Source: Halicephalobus mephisto
Taxonomy: Eukaryota > Nematoda > Chromadorea > Rhabditida > Panagrolaimidae
Length of the DNA stretch: 64,000 nucleotides
Direction of reading: 5' to 3'
Assembly: GCA_009193035.1 (NCBI GenBank)
Contig: SWDT01000168.1
Coordinates: 167,635-231,634 of the forward strand
Below are positions 47,817-59,659 of this stretch, one piece after another (positions within the stretch are counted from its first letter, which is position 1; each line of letters begins with the position of its first letter). The notes under the pieces are model-generated. The model was not told the DNA's origin. It saw only the letters and a list, made by a program, of their open reading frames with translations, and searched no databases. Position numbers and translations under genes: made by a program.

Positions 47817-49390
47817 ATAAAATCGAGTATAATCTGAAGAAAAGGATTTACTATATCGAAATATAGGAAAATGAATAGTATTTTTATTATTGTATCGAGA
47901 AATGAACAAGTTTAATAACAATTGTTAAGTTTATATTGATGTACAAACTTATATCATAGGTTGCCGAACTGGACCAGGCAATAATCTTATAAAAGTAGTC
48001 GAAAATAACAGATTACTAGGATACTGTCAACAGGACCGAAGATTGCATTAGCCATAATAACGGCAGATGATTCATCGGTACAAAAGTGACAAGCGGATCT
48101 CTACATTGCAAGATTAATGTATTTCATCATAATTATGTAATACTTTTAAATAGTAATAATGTATTATGTTTTATCATGATTGTTTATATTTCTTGCTTTT
48201 TAATGTGTTTGTTTAATGACCCAAGTTCGAGGGATCAGCACAAATCAGTAGTAAGAGTATTGCTATGTTTAGATACGTTTACAAGAGAAGAAGACATCAA
48301 GTGAGCATCATTATCAATTGGCTGATGATCGAAACAGCAATAACTCCACCGATCTACAAAGGTTACTAACGGTGTTAGCAAAGTTCTATCGATTGTATTG
48401 CGCTCGTGTTTGATAGTGTTTATTATAATTTGGATTAATCACCCACGTTCGAGAGAGAAAGCAAGATTCGAAATAAACTGAGGAATCAATCAGTTTCAAA
48501 CATTGATATTCAGAAGCCGCGAAGAATCTCAAAAGTAACGGACAAAGTGGATATGCTCAGAACCTCAGAGAATATTAAGTATACATTAATTACCGAGTGT
48601 CTGGTTGTGTATTACCTTTACTTGGAAGGACGGTTCGATGAAGTCTTAACATGTCATCCTTCTGTTTCTTGGCATATCATATATGACCACTTATACCCTT
48701 GCAACAGTAACTTTTGTACTATTTTGATGAAGATTTTCGTGGTTATCATTTCTTAATTCTTGATTTAATGATTTCGGAAATGATTCAAACTTTTCAATTC
48801 TTTTTTGATTTCCTTGCACGAATCATCTTCAACTCGCCGAATCACACTATATCATCACATAAAATCCTTCCAGAAGCAACAACAAAAAAGGCGATTGAAT
48901 AATAATTAATTTGAAATCTTAATTTCTGATTTTCTGTGAAACTTCATATATGAAAACTCACAAAAAATTACACTTCAAATATTCTTGTTAAATTCGTCAA
49001 AAATTTCTTTCAAAAGCAAATCGAGAAATTATTGTTGATGAAAATTTTTATTTTTAGACTTCATCTGACTTTTGAACATTAACAGATCAAGTATGTTTAC
49101 AGTTATCGTCTCTGAAAACATCATGAACTTCGACAAAAGATCCTGTATCAGCAGATTTTTGTCCATAACCGAATTTCAGAAAGTTCCTCACGTGGTTGAA
49201 AGATAAAAGTTGAATTAATTTGTCTCAAGGTCGAAAAAAACTCGAAAAAAATTGTTTACTTCGTTTTTTAGAAAAAATGAAAATGAACCTCTTCTCGTCA
49301 ACACTTTGCGGGGAGAATAAAAAAATTTGATTGAGGATCGGATCGAGAAATTGAAATCTGAGAAGATAAACTGGAATTTGAGTGTTCTTA
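47817..49390. other. Intergenic, unique sequence without a recognised gene
   Basis: About 1.5 kb of mostly non-repetitive DNA, rare in this window. Two related segments occur at about 48222 (ACCCAAGTTCGAGGGATC) and 48443 (ACCCACGTTCGAGAGAG). Short frames exist on both strands but none has a recognisable domain or credible splice partners. It could hold a noncoding RNA or a decayed gene. Confidence 0.35.
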
Positions 49391-49394
49391 GAAT

Positions 49395-50010
49395 GTACAC
49401 TATCCAAAATTCATTTGGGTTGTTTTTATTGAAAATTTCCAAAAAGTACTTTGATAATGTTGATAATAGACACTATCTAAAATTTTATTAGTTGTTTTTG
49501 GATAGTGACTGGAAAGTTCAAATTTCTGCTAGAAACAGACACTATTCTAAATTTCACTGGAACGGTTTTAGGATAGTGACTTTGACAGTTCCAGTGAAAT
49601 TAAGAATAGTGACTAATTTTTGGACACTATCCCAAACTTCTAAGAATAATTTTCGATATATAAAATAAAGCAAAGATAGTGTCTAAAATCAGTCACTATC
49701 CGAAATTTCATTGGAACTGTTTTAGGATAGTGACTTTGACAGCTCCAGTGAAATTAAGAATAGTGACTAATTTTCGGACACTATTCCAGACTTCTAAGAA
49801 TAATTTTCGATATATAAAATAAAGTAAAGATAGTGTCTAAGATCAGTCACTATCCTAAATTTTATTGGAGTTGTTTTAGGATAGTGACCGGAAAGTTCAA
49901 ACTTTAGTTGGAAATAGTCACTATTCTAAATTTTTTCAGAGCTGTTTTTTATCGAAAACATTTCCAATAAAAAAGTTGAATAGTGATTGATGACAGACAC
50001 TATTTAGGAT
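49395..50010. repeat. AGTCACTATCC repeat, cluster E
   Basis: Includes a well-preserved ~165-bp higher-order duplication (about 49600-49700 and 49770-49860) sharing ACTTCTAAGAATAATTTTCG and ATATATAAAATAAAGYAAAG, plus TTTTAGGATAGTGAC arms. Confidence 0.8.
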
Positions 50011-50394
50011 TCCTATTTGAACTAAATTTCTTCACTATATTTCATTATCTTTATATTTCATTATTTGTCAGCCTATTTACCGAAATTTCGAAACTTTATC
50101 TATCCGGAAGTAACACTTGACATTTGTCAAAGTTTGAAAATTTTCGATTCTAGTACCTTTGCAGTTTTTAAATTGCACTTGGACAATTGGGTGAAATGTT
50201 TCTTCATTTTCTCATTTTTTTATTTTTTTCAGTTTTTCCTTCATTTTTTCAGTTTTTTGGTTGTTCTTTGTCCCCGACAGGCGCTCTCCTACGAGAAAGA
50301 GAGAGTTCCCAACGTTGACGCAGCTTGTGTAGTTGTTTCTTCTCCTAAAAACTGCTCTTAAACTTTTTATTTTCAGAGCTTTTTAGCTACTTTT

Positions 50395-50770
50395 CACGTT
50401 ATTCCGAGTGTAGGCAACTTTTTAAATAATATATATTACATATATAATAAATTCGATATATGAAACTTTACTTTTCTTATTGGTCGTAATTTCTTTAAGA
50501 AATTTAAAAACTTTTATTTTGAAAGTTTTTGTTTTTTTTGCATTATTTCGAGTGTAGGTAACTTTTTGGATATTATATATTGGATATATGGTAAATTTGA
50601 TATATGAAACTTTACTTTTTCCGTGACTAGTTATCTCATACTAAAAATTTAAAAACTTTCATTTTCCGACTTTTTTATGTTATTTCGAGTTTAAGAAAAC
50701 TTTTAAATGTTATTTATTGTGTTTGTGCTAAATTCTGTATACGAAATTTTACTTTTTTCGTGGTTATTGA
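50395..50770. repeat. Three ~120-bp tandem units upstream of PDH E2
   Basis: Units carry TTATTCCGAGTGTAGGCAAC, then ATTCGATATATGAAACTTTA, at about 50399, 50550 and 50690. They lie within 430 bp of the start codon and so in the promoter or 5' UTR zone. 50255-50390 just upstream is unique and less AT-rich, and ends in TTTTCAG, a possible 5' noncoding exon border. Confidence 0.7.
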
Positions 50771-50825
50771 TTTTTTAGGCTAGTTATTGTTCTTCTGTTT
50801 TAGATTTACTATATTCTTCTTGGCA

Positions 50826-53221
50826 ATGTCCAAGATCCCTGCGGGTACGGCGACAATGCCGCTAAAAAGTGTTTACAATAGGACTTCTGGAAGACTGGCT
50901 CCAACGATCGCGGCTGCAGTGAGTCTTGCTGCAGCTCCAATCCCCTCATCGTGAGTTGTTTCTCTTTGTTTTTGAATTCCAGCACGACATGTGGCTCAAA
51001 TAAGGCTTGTTCGACGTATTTTAATATATAAATGTTCCATTTTTAGATACCAATTGCACAGTTCTAGTCTTGTTGCTTCATTTGTGGGTGAAAAATCGCG
51101 ACAAAAACCTAATAGAATTGATTCATATTTTTCCAATCAGAAAACCCAGAGGATAAGACAGTATTCCACGACCATGTCTCTACCGGATCACAAGAGGATC
51201 AAACTGCCGGCCTTGAGTCCGACGATGGAACAAGGGTCGATCGTGGCCTGGCACAAGAAAGAAGGCGAAAGACTGGCCGAAGGGGATGTGCTGTGCGATA
51301 TTGAGACAGACAAGGTCACAATGGGATTCGAGTCTTCAGAAGATGGATACCTGGCTAAAATTATACTTCCAGAAGGATCCAGAAACGTAAAAGTTGGGAA
51401 ATTGATCTGCATCATAGTGGATCAAGAAGCGGATATTTCTGCTTTTTCGAAGTTGTCTGGTGATTCTGCAAGTCTGCTAGAAAGTCCGGATAAAGTTGAG
51501 GAACACGGTAAAGGAGCTCTGGAAGTGGGGAATCACGCCAAAGCCACGCCATTCGCGAAACAACTTGCGGAAGAAAAAGGACTCGATCTCGGGGAAGTCG
51601 CGGGCTCAGGACCTGCCGGAAGGGTCTTGGCAGCGGATCTGGTGACCGAAGAATCCAAACTGAAATCTCCAGCGAGAGATACTGTAGAAAAACATCTGGA
51701 TCTGCCGTTGTTGAAGCAGTCGATATCGAAGAAATTTGTCGAATCGAAGTCGAAAGTGCCTCATTACTACTTGACTTCTGAAGTTGTCCTAGATGCCATC
51801 GAAAAGTAAGTTGTAATTTGGAATTTTTATAATTTGAAAATTTCATAATTTAAAAGCGGTTTTTTGGGATTTTCAAATTTATACATAAACAGAGAAATTT
51901 GCGAGGGCGGAAAAATGAAAAATCGGACAATTTTCAAATAAAATCGATTTTTTATAATTTTCGAAAATTTCTAAAAATTATAATTTTTATAACAATACAG
52001 TATTTTTGAATTACATAATGAAATTTGTAAAAAAAATTTGGTAATTTTTTATCGAAATTAATTTTATTTTTTACGTAATTTTAAAAAATAATTTTTAAAT
52101 TAATTTTATTTTTAATTTTTTTACAATCATATGATACTTTTTGAATTTTAAAATTTCTGCACAAAAAGAACGATTTTAGTAAAAATGAAAAAAATTAAAA
52201 ATTCTATACCGAAATTTTTTTATTTAATTTTTAGAAATTTTTTAATTTTTTAAATTTTTTTACAATTTTTAAAAACGAAAAATTTTGCAAAAATTGTTTT
52301 ATTTTTTACAATGTTGTGATTTTAGAGTAAGACAGAAATTAAACTTATTGCTGAAATCCTCCCCGAATCCGAGGAAACTTTCGATCAACGACTTTTTAGT
52401 AAAAGCAGCGGCGATGGCTTGTATCAAAGTTCCTGAAACGAATAGTTTCTTCTTAGGAACCCATGTTAGGAAAAATAATGTTGTTGATATTGCGGTTACT
52501 GTAGCGACGGAAAACGGGTTTGTCACACCGGTGATTCATGATGCAGCTAATATGGTTTGTTTTTTGTAATTTTTAATTGAAAATTATAATTTTTTTAAAA
52601 ATAAAATAAATACTGGAAATTTTAGAATTCTAAAATTTGTAAAAAATTTCTGAAATTTTGAAGTTTTTAGAAAACTTTAGAAATTAGTACTGGGATAATT
52701 TTGAAATAATATTTATTTTAAATTTTGTTTATTAAAAATTTTATAAAAATTTAAAAACTTTCCAAAATCCGATTTGAACTTTTGAAAATTTAGAATTTTT
52801 AGTTTTTTAAAATTAATTTTTGAAACTACTTTGTAAATTAAATTTTTTTATAATTATGTAATTGTTGAATGTTTAGGGAGTGGCTTCTATCAATGACGTC
52901 ATTTTGGACTTTTCTGCCAGAGCTTTGTCTGGTCGATTACAACCTCATGAACTTCAAGGAGGGACTTTTACAGTATCGGCGACGAACTTTTTTGGCAACA
53001 GTCAGGACTTCTCAGCGATTCTGAATCCTCCTCAATCGTGCAATTTGACAATTGGAAAAAAGAAAAAAAGATTACTTCCGGATGAAAATGGATTCAGATC
53101 GGTGTCTATTTTGAATGTGACGTTGTCATGTGATCATAGGGTAGTGGATGGAGCTGTTGGTGCTACATGGTTGAAAGTTTTCAAAGAATTTCTAGAAAAA
53201 CCACAAACAATGCTCTTATGA
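50826..53221 (+). CDS. dlat-1: Pyruvate dehydrogenase E2 (dihydrolipoyl acetyltransferase)
   Basis: Mitochondrial matrix core enzyme that transfers the acetyl group from lipoamide to CoA. Four exons (50826-50950, 51047-51805, 52326-52554 and 52877-53221) join in phase to 485 aa. The N-terminus is a basic, Ser/Ala-rich targeting peptide. One lipoyl domain follows (KLPALSPTMEQGSIVAWHKK) with the lipoylated Lys131 in CDIETDKVTMGFES. The E3/E1-binding domain is ATPFAKQLAEEKGLDLGEVA with GSGPAGRVLAADLV. The catalytic domain includes GGTFTVSATNFFG and the active-site CDHRVVDG (His458, Asp462) near the C-terminus, so this is the catalytic E2 and not the E3-binding protein. Ends LEKPQTMLL as in other E2s. 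Confidence 0.95.
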
Positions 53222-53379
53222 AATTTGATAAAATACTGGTGAAATTGTGTCACTTTATAAAAATTATATTCGTTTGGAACACTTGATCCTCGTAGTTTGG
53301 AGCTGTACACAGGTACTGATACAGTAGAAAGTGATCAGATACAGTATATCAGGGATGAGTGTAAAATAATAGTTGGACA

Positions 53380-53985
53380 TTAATATTTATCTATTTGCAG
53401 ATAAGAGACTAGGATAAATCTGAAAACTATGAAATCCCAGACTATCGAAACAGTGACTTTTGAAGTGTTTATAATATTAATAAGGAAAATTAAATAAGTT
53501 CGGAAATAGCACAGATAACTAAAAACAGCGATTAAATGATAAGTGCTGGGGTTACGGTAGAATCTCAAGTGATTTGCGGTGACGTTAATCATTGCGAAAT
53601 ATCTGTCGATCAACATTATCAGAAATACAGTCGGGATTCCCGCAGCGAAAACCAACAACAAAGTCCACAGTAACCTTGAAGTCCAAGCATTAATGTCGGG
53701 GAGTAGGCCCCTGGGGAGGATGATCATATACGGAGCCAATCCTGTCGGTTTATACAGTATGATAACAACCTCAACTAGAAAATTGAAACTTATGTAAATG
53801 AGTAGAAAGTGCTTGAATTTCTTCATGGAAGACGGGCTTCTGAAGTAGATAATCAGCCACACAAAAAAGGAAGTTACAATTCCGAAAATTCCAATCACAG
53901 ACATAATCAAACCAAAAACATCAATCACAAATTTGTTGAAAACTGATTCTAGAGCTATTATTGAAAATTCTGAAGGCTTTTCCAT
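53380..53985 (-). pseudogene. Truncated serpentine receptor, copy of the intact gene at 60195-61214
   Basis: The first ~170 codons (TM1-TM4) are almost identical at DNA level to the intact receptor (MSVIGIFGIVTSFFVWLIIY; GLAPYMIILPRGLLPDINAW). Then small deletions near 53484-53500 and 53420-53435 shift the frame and the reading ends after about 201 residues, without TM6-TM7 or the C-terminal xPYR motif. Homology stops at both edges: just after the start codon upstream, and at 53390 downstream, next to the PDH E2 3' end. The copy therefore carries neither the intact gene's upstream DNA nor its 3' half. A functional short receptor is unlikely. Confidence 0.85.
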
Positions 53986-54460
53986 AATGTTGTAGAGAAA
54001 TAAAATTCAACCTATTAGATGACTTGTGTAAGAGCCTAAGACGTCGCCTAGATAGTTGAGATTTCAGAAAACTTGACTAAAAGTTAAAATAAATGATTTT
54101 GAGTCGTGGAATCAGTTACACAAATGTATTCATGAAGGACGGAGCTCAATTTGCTTGATGATTTGTGTAGTAATCTAGGATACTGTACAATTAGCTAAGA
54201 TAGTGAAAAATTTAATAAAAGACAATATAGCCAATCTATGCCCAAGTGTCAGATACTCAAATATAGTCACAGAAGACAGCGTTTAATTTGTTTGATGATT
54301 TGTACAGTAGCTTAATTTATTGGTAGTCAATCGAGGACCTAAAAAATGATCCATAATTATAGAAACCGAAGTTTAAATTTCAATGAAAGTTTGATCTAAG
54401 TCTTCTTTATTTCAATACTAAGGAATTACAACATAAAAATAATAAAAACTTGTCAGTATA
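53986..54460. repeat. Intergenic with ~125-bp degenerate tandem units
   Basis: Three related segments with TTGCTTGATGATTTGTGTAG-like cores at about 54010, 54145 and 54290. No gene seen. Confidence 0.5.
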
Positions 54461-54693
54461 CACACAAAACGATGCATTAAAACGGCTCTAATTTATCGGA
54501 TATGTTATATTTAATGTGCTGCTACTTCAAATACAGTATACCAACATCAGCCTAATATATTTACACATTGAATATAATGTACCTGATACATTACAGCTGT
54601 TTTAATGTCAATATATTTAATATTATATATCTGGTATATCAGAGCTATCTCAATACATCCATATATTATATATCATGTACCGTTTTTTGTGTG
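54461..54693. mobile_element. TA-flanked MITE, CACACAAAA ends
   Basis: Ends CACACAAAACG and CGTTTTTTGTGTG are imperfect inverted repeats with TA on both sides (54459-54460 and 54694-54695). The interior has AAAACGGCTCTAATTTATCG and TGATACATTA words shared with 45627-46300, 59230-59654 and 61768-61955. Non-coding. Confidence 0.7.
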
Positions 54694-54760
54694 TATAGCT
54701 AGTGCTTAATATTATCTTTAACAACAAATTTGATTAGTTTTTAACTTCTTTATAGTTGAG

Positions 54761-55490
54761 TTAGGCAAGCGACTGATTCTTAAATCCGATTGGGGGAGAA
54801 TTTCTCTGAACATTCCCTGACGTGACTTCGTTGATCATGTAACGTCGAGCTTTGCGAACAACGTTCCAGCAATAGCATTCAATGACAACATAGATAATGA
54901 TAATAATTAATACGTTCATGAGAGTGGCTGTGATGGCTAAGAAATAAAGGATAATTGGATTTTTGAAAACACATTCACCAACCTAATGGTTCAATCTTAT
55001 TGTCTGAGAAAATCGTTGAATTCAAAGCACTTGGTTGATTTGTGGTAATAGGGATGGCTTCTGTGATGTATAGTGGACTAAGAATGACCACAGGTGTAGC
55101 GATTACCATACCAAGTACACAGAAAAAGAGTGAGATTGCCTAAGAATTTTTATCCTTATAAACCAACTCTTAATTCATCATGTTGCTTACCATAATGATC
55201 AGATAAGGAAGATAAAGGCATGGCTTTTCGAATTTGTCAGCCAGAAGAATAGTGCCTAGGAGAAGAAGAGAAAAAAGTAAATTTAATCCAATACTAATCC
55301 ATGCATGAGCGAAAATATATGGAATAGTCTGGAGTGCACTCAGAACTAACTTGACGATAGCGATGATGCTGGCAAATCTCTGGGAAATTTTCATTGGAAA
55401 TCACTAAATCTTCAAATGACCTACTCTAACATGGATTCCACCTGACATGTATTCAGGTTGAATTATATCCGGATACTTTGGGCGAAACAT
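54761..55490 (-). CDS. Tetraspan membrane protein with HVR motif (LAPTM-like), copy 1
   Basis: Four exons (55490-55425, 55379-55191, 55139-54983 and 54936-54761) with three introns of 45-51 bp join in phase to 195 aa. The start is MFRPKYPDIIQPEYMSGGIH, then HVR at the edge of TM1. Four hydrophobic segments follow: ASIIAIVKLVLSALQTIPYI, ISIGLNLLFSLLLLGTILLA, AISLFFCVLGMVIATPVVIL and LMNVLIIIIIYVVIECYCW. There is a basic cytosolic tail with a conserved YMINEVTSGNVQRN. A short N-terminus, GxHVR before TM1 and four TMs recall lysosomal LAPTM4-type proteins and their nematode expansions; this family link is inferred, and the function is unknown. A diverged tandem paralogue lies 1.3 kb upstream. 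Confidence 0.75.
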
Positions 55491-55812
55491 TTTCTGTAAG
55501 ATTGAGCAGTTAAAACATAAGTTCTAAGCAGAAAAATACGAAACGAGAAAACGACCTTCAAATTTAAAGGGGGAAACACTCGGCAACAGTCAAACTCAGA
55601 TCGAACCTGTTAACAAGACGCTCGGCCATTTAAATACTTTTTTCGTTGTATACCATAGAAGATCATAGATCATATGACGTTCCGATGAATTAAAGTACTA
55701 TTGAGGAAGTTCGATTTTACTACGTAAAACAATACTTATCGTCTATAGTAACTTAAAAAATAAGAGAAAATTTAAGAATGCTTTTTGGAACCTGGATTCA
55801 AATCACTTTGCA

Positions 55813-56365
55813 TGTGCCGGTTACATTTTTAAGATTTCGTAATTTTAAATAAAATTTTGGTCAATTTGTTTTCAAACTAAAATCAAAATCAGTGTTTTGA
55901 AGATTTTTTATCAAGGAAATTTTTGTTGTGATTAAAAAAGTTCATAGAAAAGGTTATTCGATAAATTAAAACGAAATGAAGAAAATAAAAGTTCAATTTC
56001 GTCACATTCATTTGTGATGAAGTCTTCCAAACTAGCAATCACTGGTCCCAATCAGCCATCTGTCTTCTATTTTTCACCTTTCAACCATTGCTTTACTTGA
56101 AAAAAACTTGAAATTTGTGGGACCTTAGTTGAATGCAAAAAGCGAATTTATTTCTATAAGTAAGGCTAACAATAAATTACAGATATAAAATTTTAAATAT
56201 CTCTTTTATTTTAAATGTTTGATGGATGTTTAAAGTTATAAATATTTAAAGAATTTTTATATTTTTCAGTAACATCAAAATTTAGTTAATTTTAACAGTC
56301 AACTTTTAGTTTCCAGACATCGTTCGAATATCATTGTTTTTTTCGATGAACAACTTTTTCGATCA
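55813..56365. repeat. Duplicated upstream block, copy 1
   Basis: 55813-56100 is about 98% identical (five mismatches in roughly 287 bp) to 58098-58385, and 56296-56365 matches 58577-58655. The ~115 bp between the two matching blocks (56165-56285) corresponds to the reverse complement of 58405-58520. A ~30-bp stretch just left (55785-55812) also matches the other copy only as reverse complement. Confidence 0.85.
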
Positions 56366-56808
56366 AATGAAATTAATGAACACTATACAACTATTTTTTC
56401 ATAGAACTTTGTTCTCAAAAAAGTCTGTAGATAAATTTTTTTAGAAATACAGTAGAGTTGAAATGAATAAATTTAAAATATTCCTTAAATAAGTCATAGA
56501 AATCTTGAAATTGATATATTTAATCACTATTTGCGGTAATATAAAGAAACAACTTCAAAATTTACTGGAAATGGAGGAAAACGTGACGACTGCTATTCAA
56601 CAAGAACATCATAAGTTTACTTTTTATTCCTATATCGCACAATCAAATTTTACAACAAATTACAATTTAAATTTAAATAATTTAATTCTAATTGTCGTTT
56701 CCTTTGACCCAGCTTTCCAGTTGGATTCGTGAACATCACAAGGTGCTGGAGAATATTGGAATGTTAGAACAAAATCCGTTAGTGTGTTTTAACTGTTTTT
56801 AAATTGAA
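56366..56808. other. Intergenic between the tetraspan paralogues, no gene seen
   Basis: AT-rich, unique; includes the presumed 3' UTR of copy 2. A 75-codon plus-strand frame at 56505 has no recognisable feature. Confidence 0.4.
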
Positions 56809-57544
56809 TTAAGCAATTGAAGGACCTGTGTGTCCGATTATGGCACAATTTCTCTGAACTTTTCCGGAAGTCACTTCGTCAATCATGTAAGTTCGAGCTC
56901 TGCGGATAATCTGCCAGCAATAACGTTCAATAACAACATAAATAATCAAAATAACTGCCGAAATGGCAAGTGTGATTGTGAACTCTGGAAAATCAAAGAT
57001 AATTAAATATTTAAAAACACATTCACTCACTTATTGGATCGATTGAATTATCTGAGTAAATTACTGAAATCCAAGAAATAAATTTATTTTTTTCAATGTA
57101 GATAGGCTCGGTGACGAATATAGGAATAAGAATGATCGCAGGTATAGCTATCACGAGATAAAGCACTGCAGCGAAGAGCATAAATATCTGGAAATTTTTA
57201 TTTGTACAAAAGCAACTATTTATACATTATACTACTTACCGTAATGTAAAGGCAAGGGGAGTAGAAACGAGGTTTTTCGAATTTGTCAGCCAGAAGGACG
57301 GTGATTTGAGCAATGAAGAAGAAGATAATAAACAAAAACGCACTCCATGTATGAGTCAAAATGATCACAGGAATAAGTAAGACTCCCAGGACCAACTTGA
57401 CGATAGCTATGATACTGGCGAGTTTCTAGAAAATTCACTGGAATTTACTGGAAATCATTAAATCTCCGCATGACCTACTCTAATATGGACGCCACATGGC
57501 ATGTATTCAGGTTTTACTGTATCCGGATGCTTCGGATGAAACAT
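56809..57544 (-). CDS. Tetraspan membrane protein with HIR/HVR motif (LAPTM-like), copy 2
   Basis: Exons 57544-57479, 57425-57240, 57187-57031 and 56984-56809 join in phase to 194 aa with the same exon structure and phases as copy 1. The start MFHPKHPDTVKPEYMPCGVH leads to HIR, where copy 1 has HVR. Four hydrophobic segments follow, and the conserved ADKFEKP loop and tail YMIDEVTSGKVQRN are retained. The proteins differ strongly in TM2, TM3 and the loop before TM4 but keep the tail, which suggests the tail interacts with something conserved. Function unknown. Both copies appear intact. Confidence 0.75.
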
Positions 57545-58097
57545 TTTCTGCAAAATTCAGTTCTTAAAATGTAAATGTAGACAAGAAAGACAGAATATCC
57601 TTTGTCGCTAATATTAAAGTTAATAAACGTGATCACTAATTGCAAGTACAGTAATCGCCTAAGGTCTTTCGTGAGGCAACGGATGCCGAAACTAGCCCGG
57701 TTAATTTAAAAAGTCTCGGGTGTTTAAACCACACAACTTGAAAGCAAAGAAATATGAAATAAGAAAACGACCTTCAGACTCAAAAGTTCAGACGCTCGAC
57801 AACAGCCAAATTCAGATTGAACCTATTAACGAGACACCCGGTCGTTCAAATACTTAGTTTGTAACGTAACATGGGAGAAAATAAATTGGATGACATTCTA
57901 ATAAATTAGAGTACTATTGATGAGGTTAGATTTTTACTATATAAAACAATATTTATTGTTTATAGGAACTTAAAAAATAAGTGTCTCTGGGAAGTCTTTG
58001 AACTCGGTTTCAAGGCTATATTGATTGGAACTAGTGTGTCATTTAAAAATATATTTTAGTATTTAAAAATGCAAATGATTGGAATCCAAGTTCCAAA
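57545..58097. other. Upstream region of tetraspan copy 2
   Basis: Contains stretches similar to the region upstream of copy 1 (AAGAAAACGACCTTCA at 55548 and 57761; CAGATTGAACCTATTAACGA against CAGATCGAACCTGTTAACAA), so the duplication includes the proximal promoters. No other gene. Confidence 0.5.
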
Positions 58098-58665
58098 CGG
58101 CATGTGCCGGTTACATTTTTAAGATTTCGTAATTTTAAATAAAATTTCGGTCAATTTGTTTTCAAACTAAAATCAGAATCAGTGTTTTGAAGATTTTTTA
58201 TCAAGGAAATTTTTGTTGTGATTAAAAAAGTTCATAGAAAAGGTTATTCGATAAATTAAAAGGAAATGAAGAAAATAAAAGTCCAATTTCGTCACATTCA
58301 TTTGTGATGAAGTCTTCCAAACTAGCAATCACTGGTCCCAATCAGCCATCTGTCTTCTATTTTTCACCTTTCAACCATTGATTTACTTGAATAACTTACA
58401 ATTAATTAAATCTTGATGTTATTAAAGAATATAGAAATTCTTTAAATATTTATAACTTTAAATACCCATCAAATATTTAAAATACAAGAGATATTTAAAA
58501 TTTTACCATGCGTATTTCAGTTTGAAACTTATCTGAAAATAACATATTGACTTCTGAAATTCAGCTAAATTCTATGAATTTTAACAGTCAACTTTTATTT
58601 TCCAGACGTCGTTCGAATATCATTGTTTTTTTCGATGAACAACTTTTTCGATCAAATTAAATTTT
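58098..58665. repeat. Duplicated upstream block, copy 2
   Basis: Partner of 55813-56365: two blocks of about 96-98% identity in direct orientation, with the intervening ~115 bp inverted relative to copy 1. Confidence 0.85.
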
Positions 58666-59225
58666 GAAAATTCCAATCATGAACATGATTGAGTTAAAAA
58701 TATAAACCACAAGTTTGTAGAAATTTGACTTCAGAAACAGCATTGGAAATTTTGGAAACTAGTTGATTTTTTGATTTCCAACTAATTCAATTTTCTCAAG
58801 AGGAAGCAGTCGAAATTGTGTTTTTAACTATTTAATTTCATAAACTTTTTTACATTTTTATCGAATTATAAAATCAAAAGAGTAATTTTGTTGAAAAATA
58901 CCAAATAATGAAATTACCTCATAAATAGTAATGTTTAAACAAAGAAAAGATATATTGTGAATAAGATTGAAATTATAAAAAGATTTTATCGTCTAGTGAG
59001 AGATTCTGAAATCTTCTAAAATCTCCTACAATATAGTAGGAATTTTCTGAAATCTTTAGAATTCTGTAGGAAATTGTAACTAAGATCTCTAACTTTACAT
59101 TCTAGAAAACTTTGGAGATTTTTGTCGAGACTAGTTTGTGCTAAATCCATTTCTGTTTTTATAATGATAAGAATTGCTGAATAAAAGAAGAAATAGGGGA
59201 AAAGAAAAAGTTCATAATCATCAAA
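58666..59225. other. Intergenic, no gene seen
   Basis: Unique AT-rich DNA. Short frames on the minus strand lack any recognisable feature or splice context. Confidence 0.4.
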
Positions 59226-59229
59226 TATA

Positions 59230-59654
59230 CACAAAAAAGATACATAGTATATAGGATATAGGATATAGCATATAATATTTACTATATAGTATATAGTATA
59301 TAGTATATAGTATATAGTATATAGTGTATAACATATACTATATACTATATATTATACAGCATACAGCATACAGCATACAGTATACAGCATACAGCATACA
59401 GCATATAACATATACTGTATACTGTATACTATATAGTATATAGCGTATCAATAGATTGTAATAGCTCTGATGTATCGGACACATTAAGTTGACATCGATG
59501 CATTGTATTTAATGTATCAATACATTAGAACGACTCTGATGTATCAGATATATTATATTCAATATATCAATATGTTAAGGTGATATCAATGCATTGTTTC
59601 AATATCGATACTGCATCCGATACATTAGAGCAGTTGCAATGTACCTTTTTTGTG
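59230..59654. mobile_element. TA-flanked MITE-like element with internal TATATAG microsatellite
   Basis: Left end CACAAAAAAGATACATAG after TA (59228-59229), right end GTACCTTTTTTGTG before TA (59655-59656). 59260-59450 is a TATATAGTATATAG / AGCATACAGCATAC microsatellite. The rest has ATCAATACATTAGAACGACT words of the same family as 54461-54693. Confidence 0.7.
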
Positions 59655-59659
59655 TAGCA

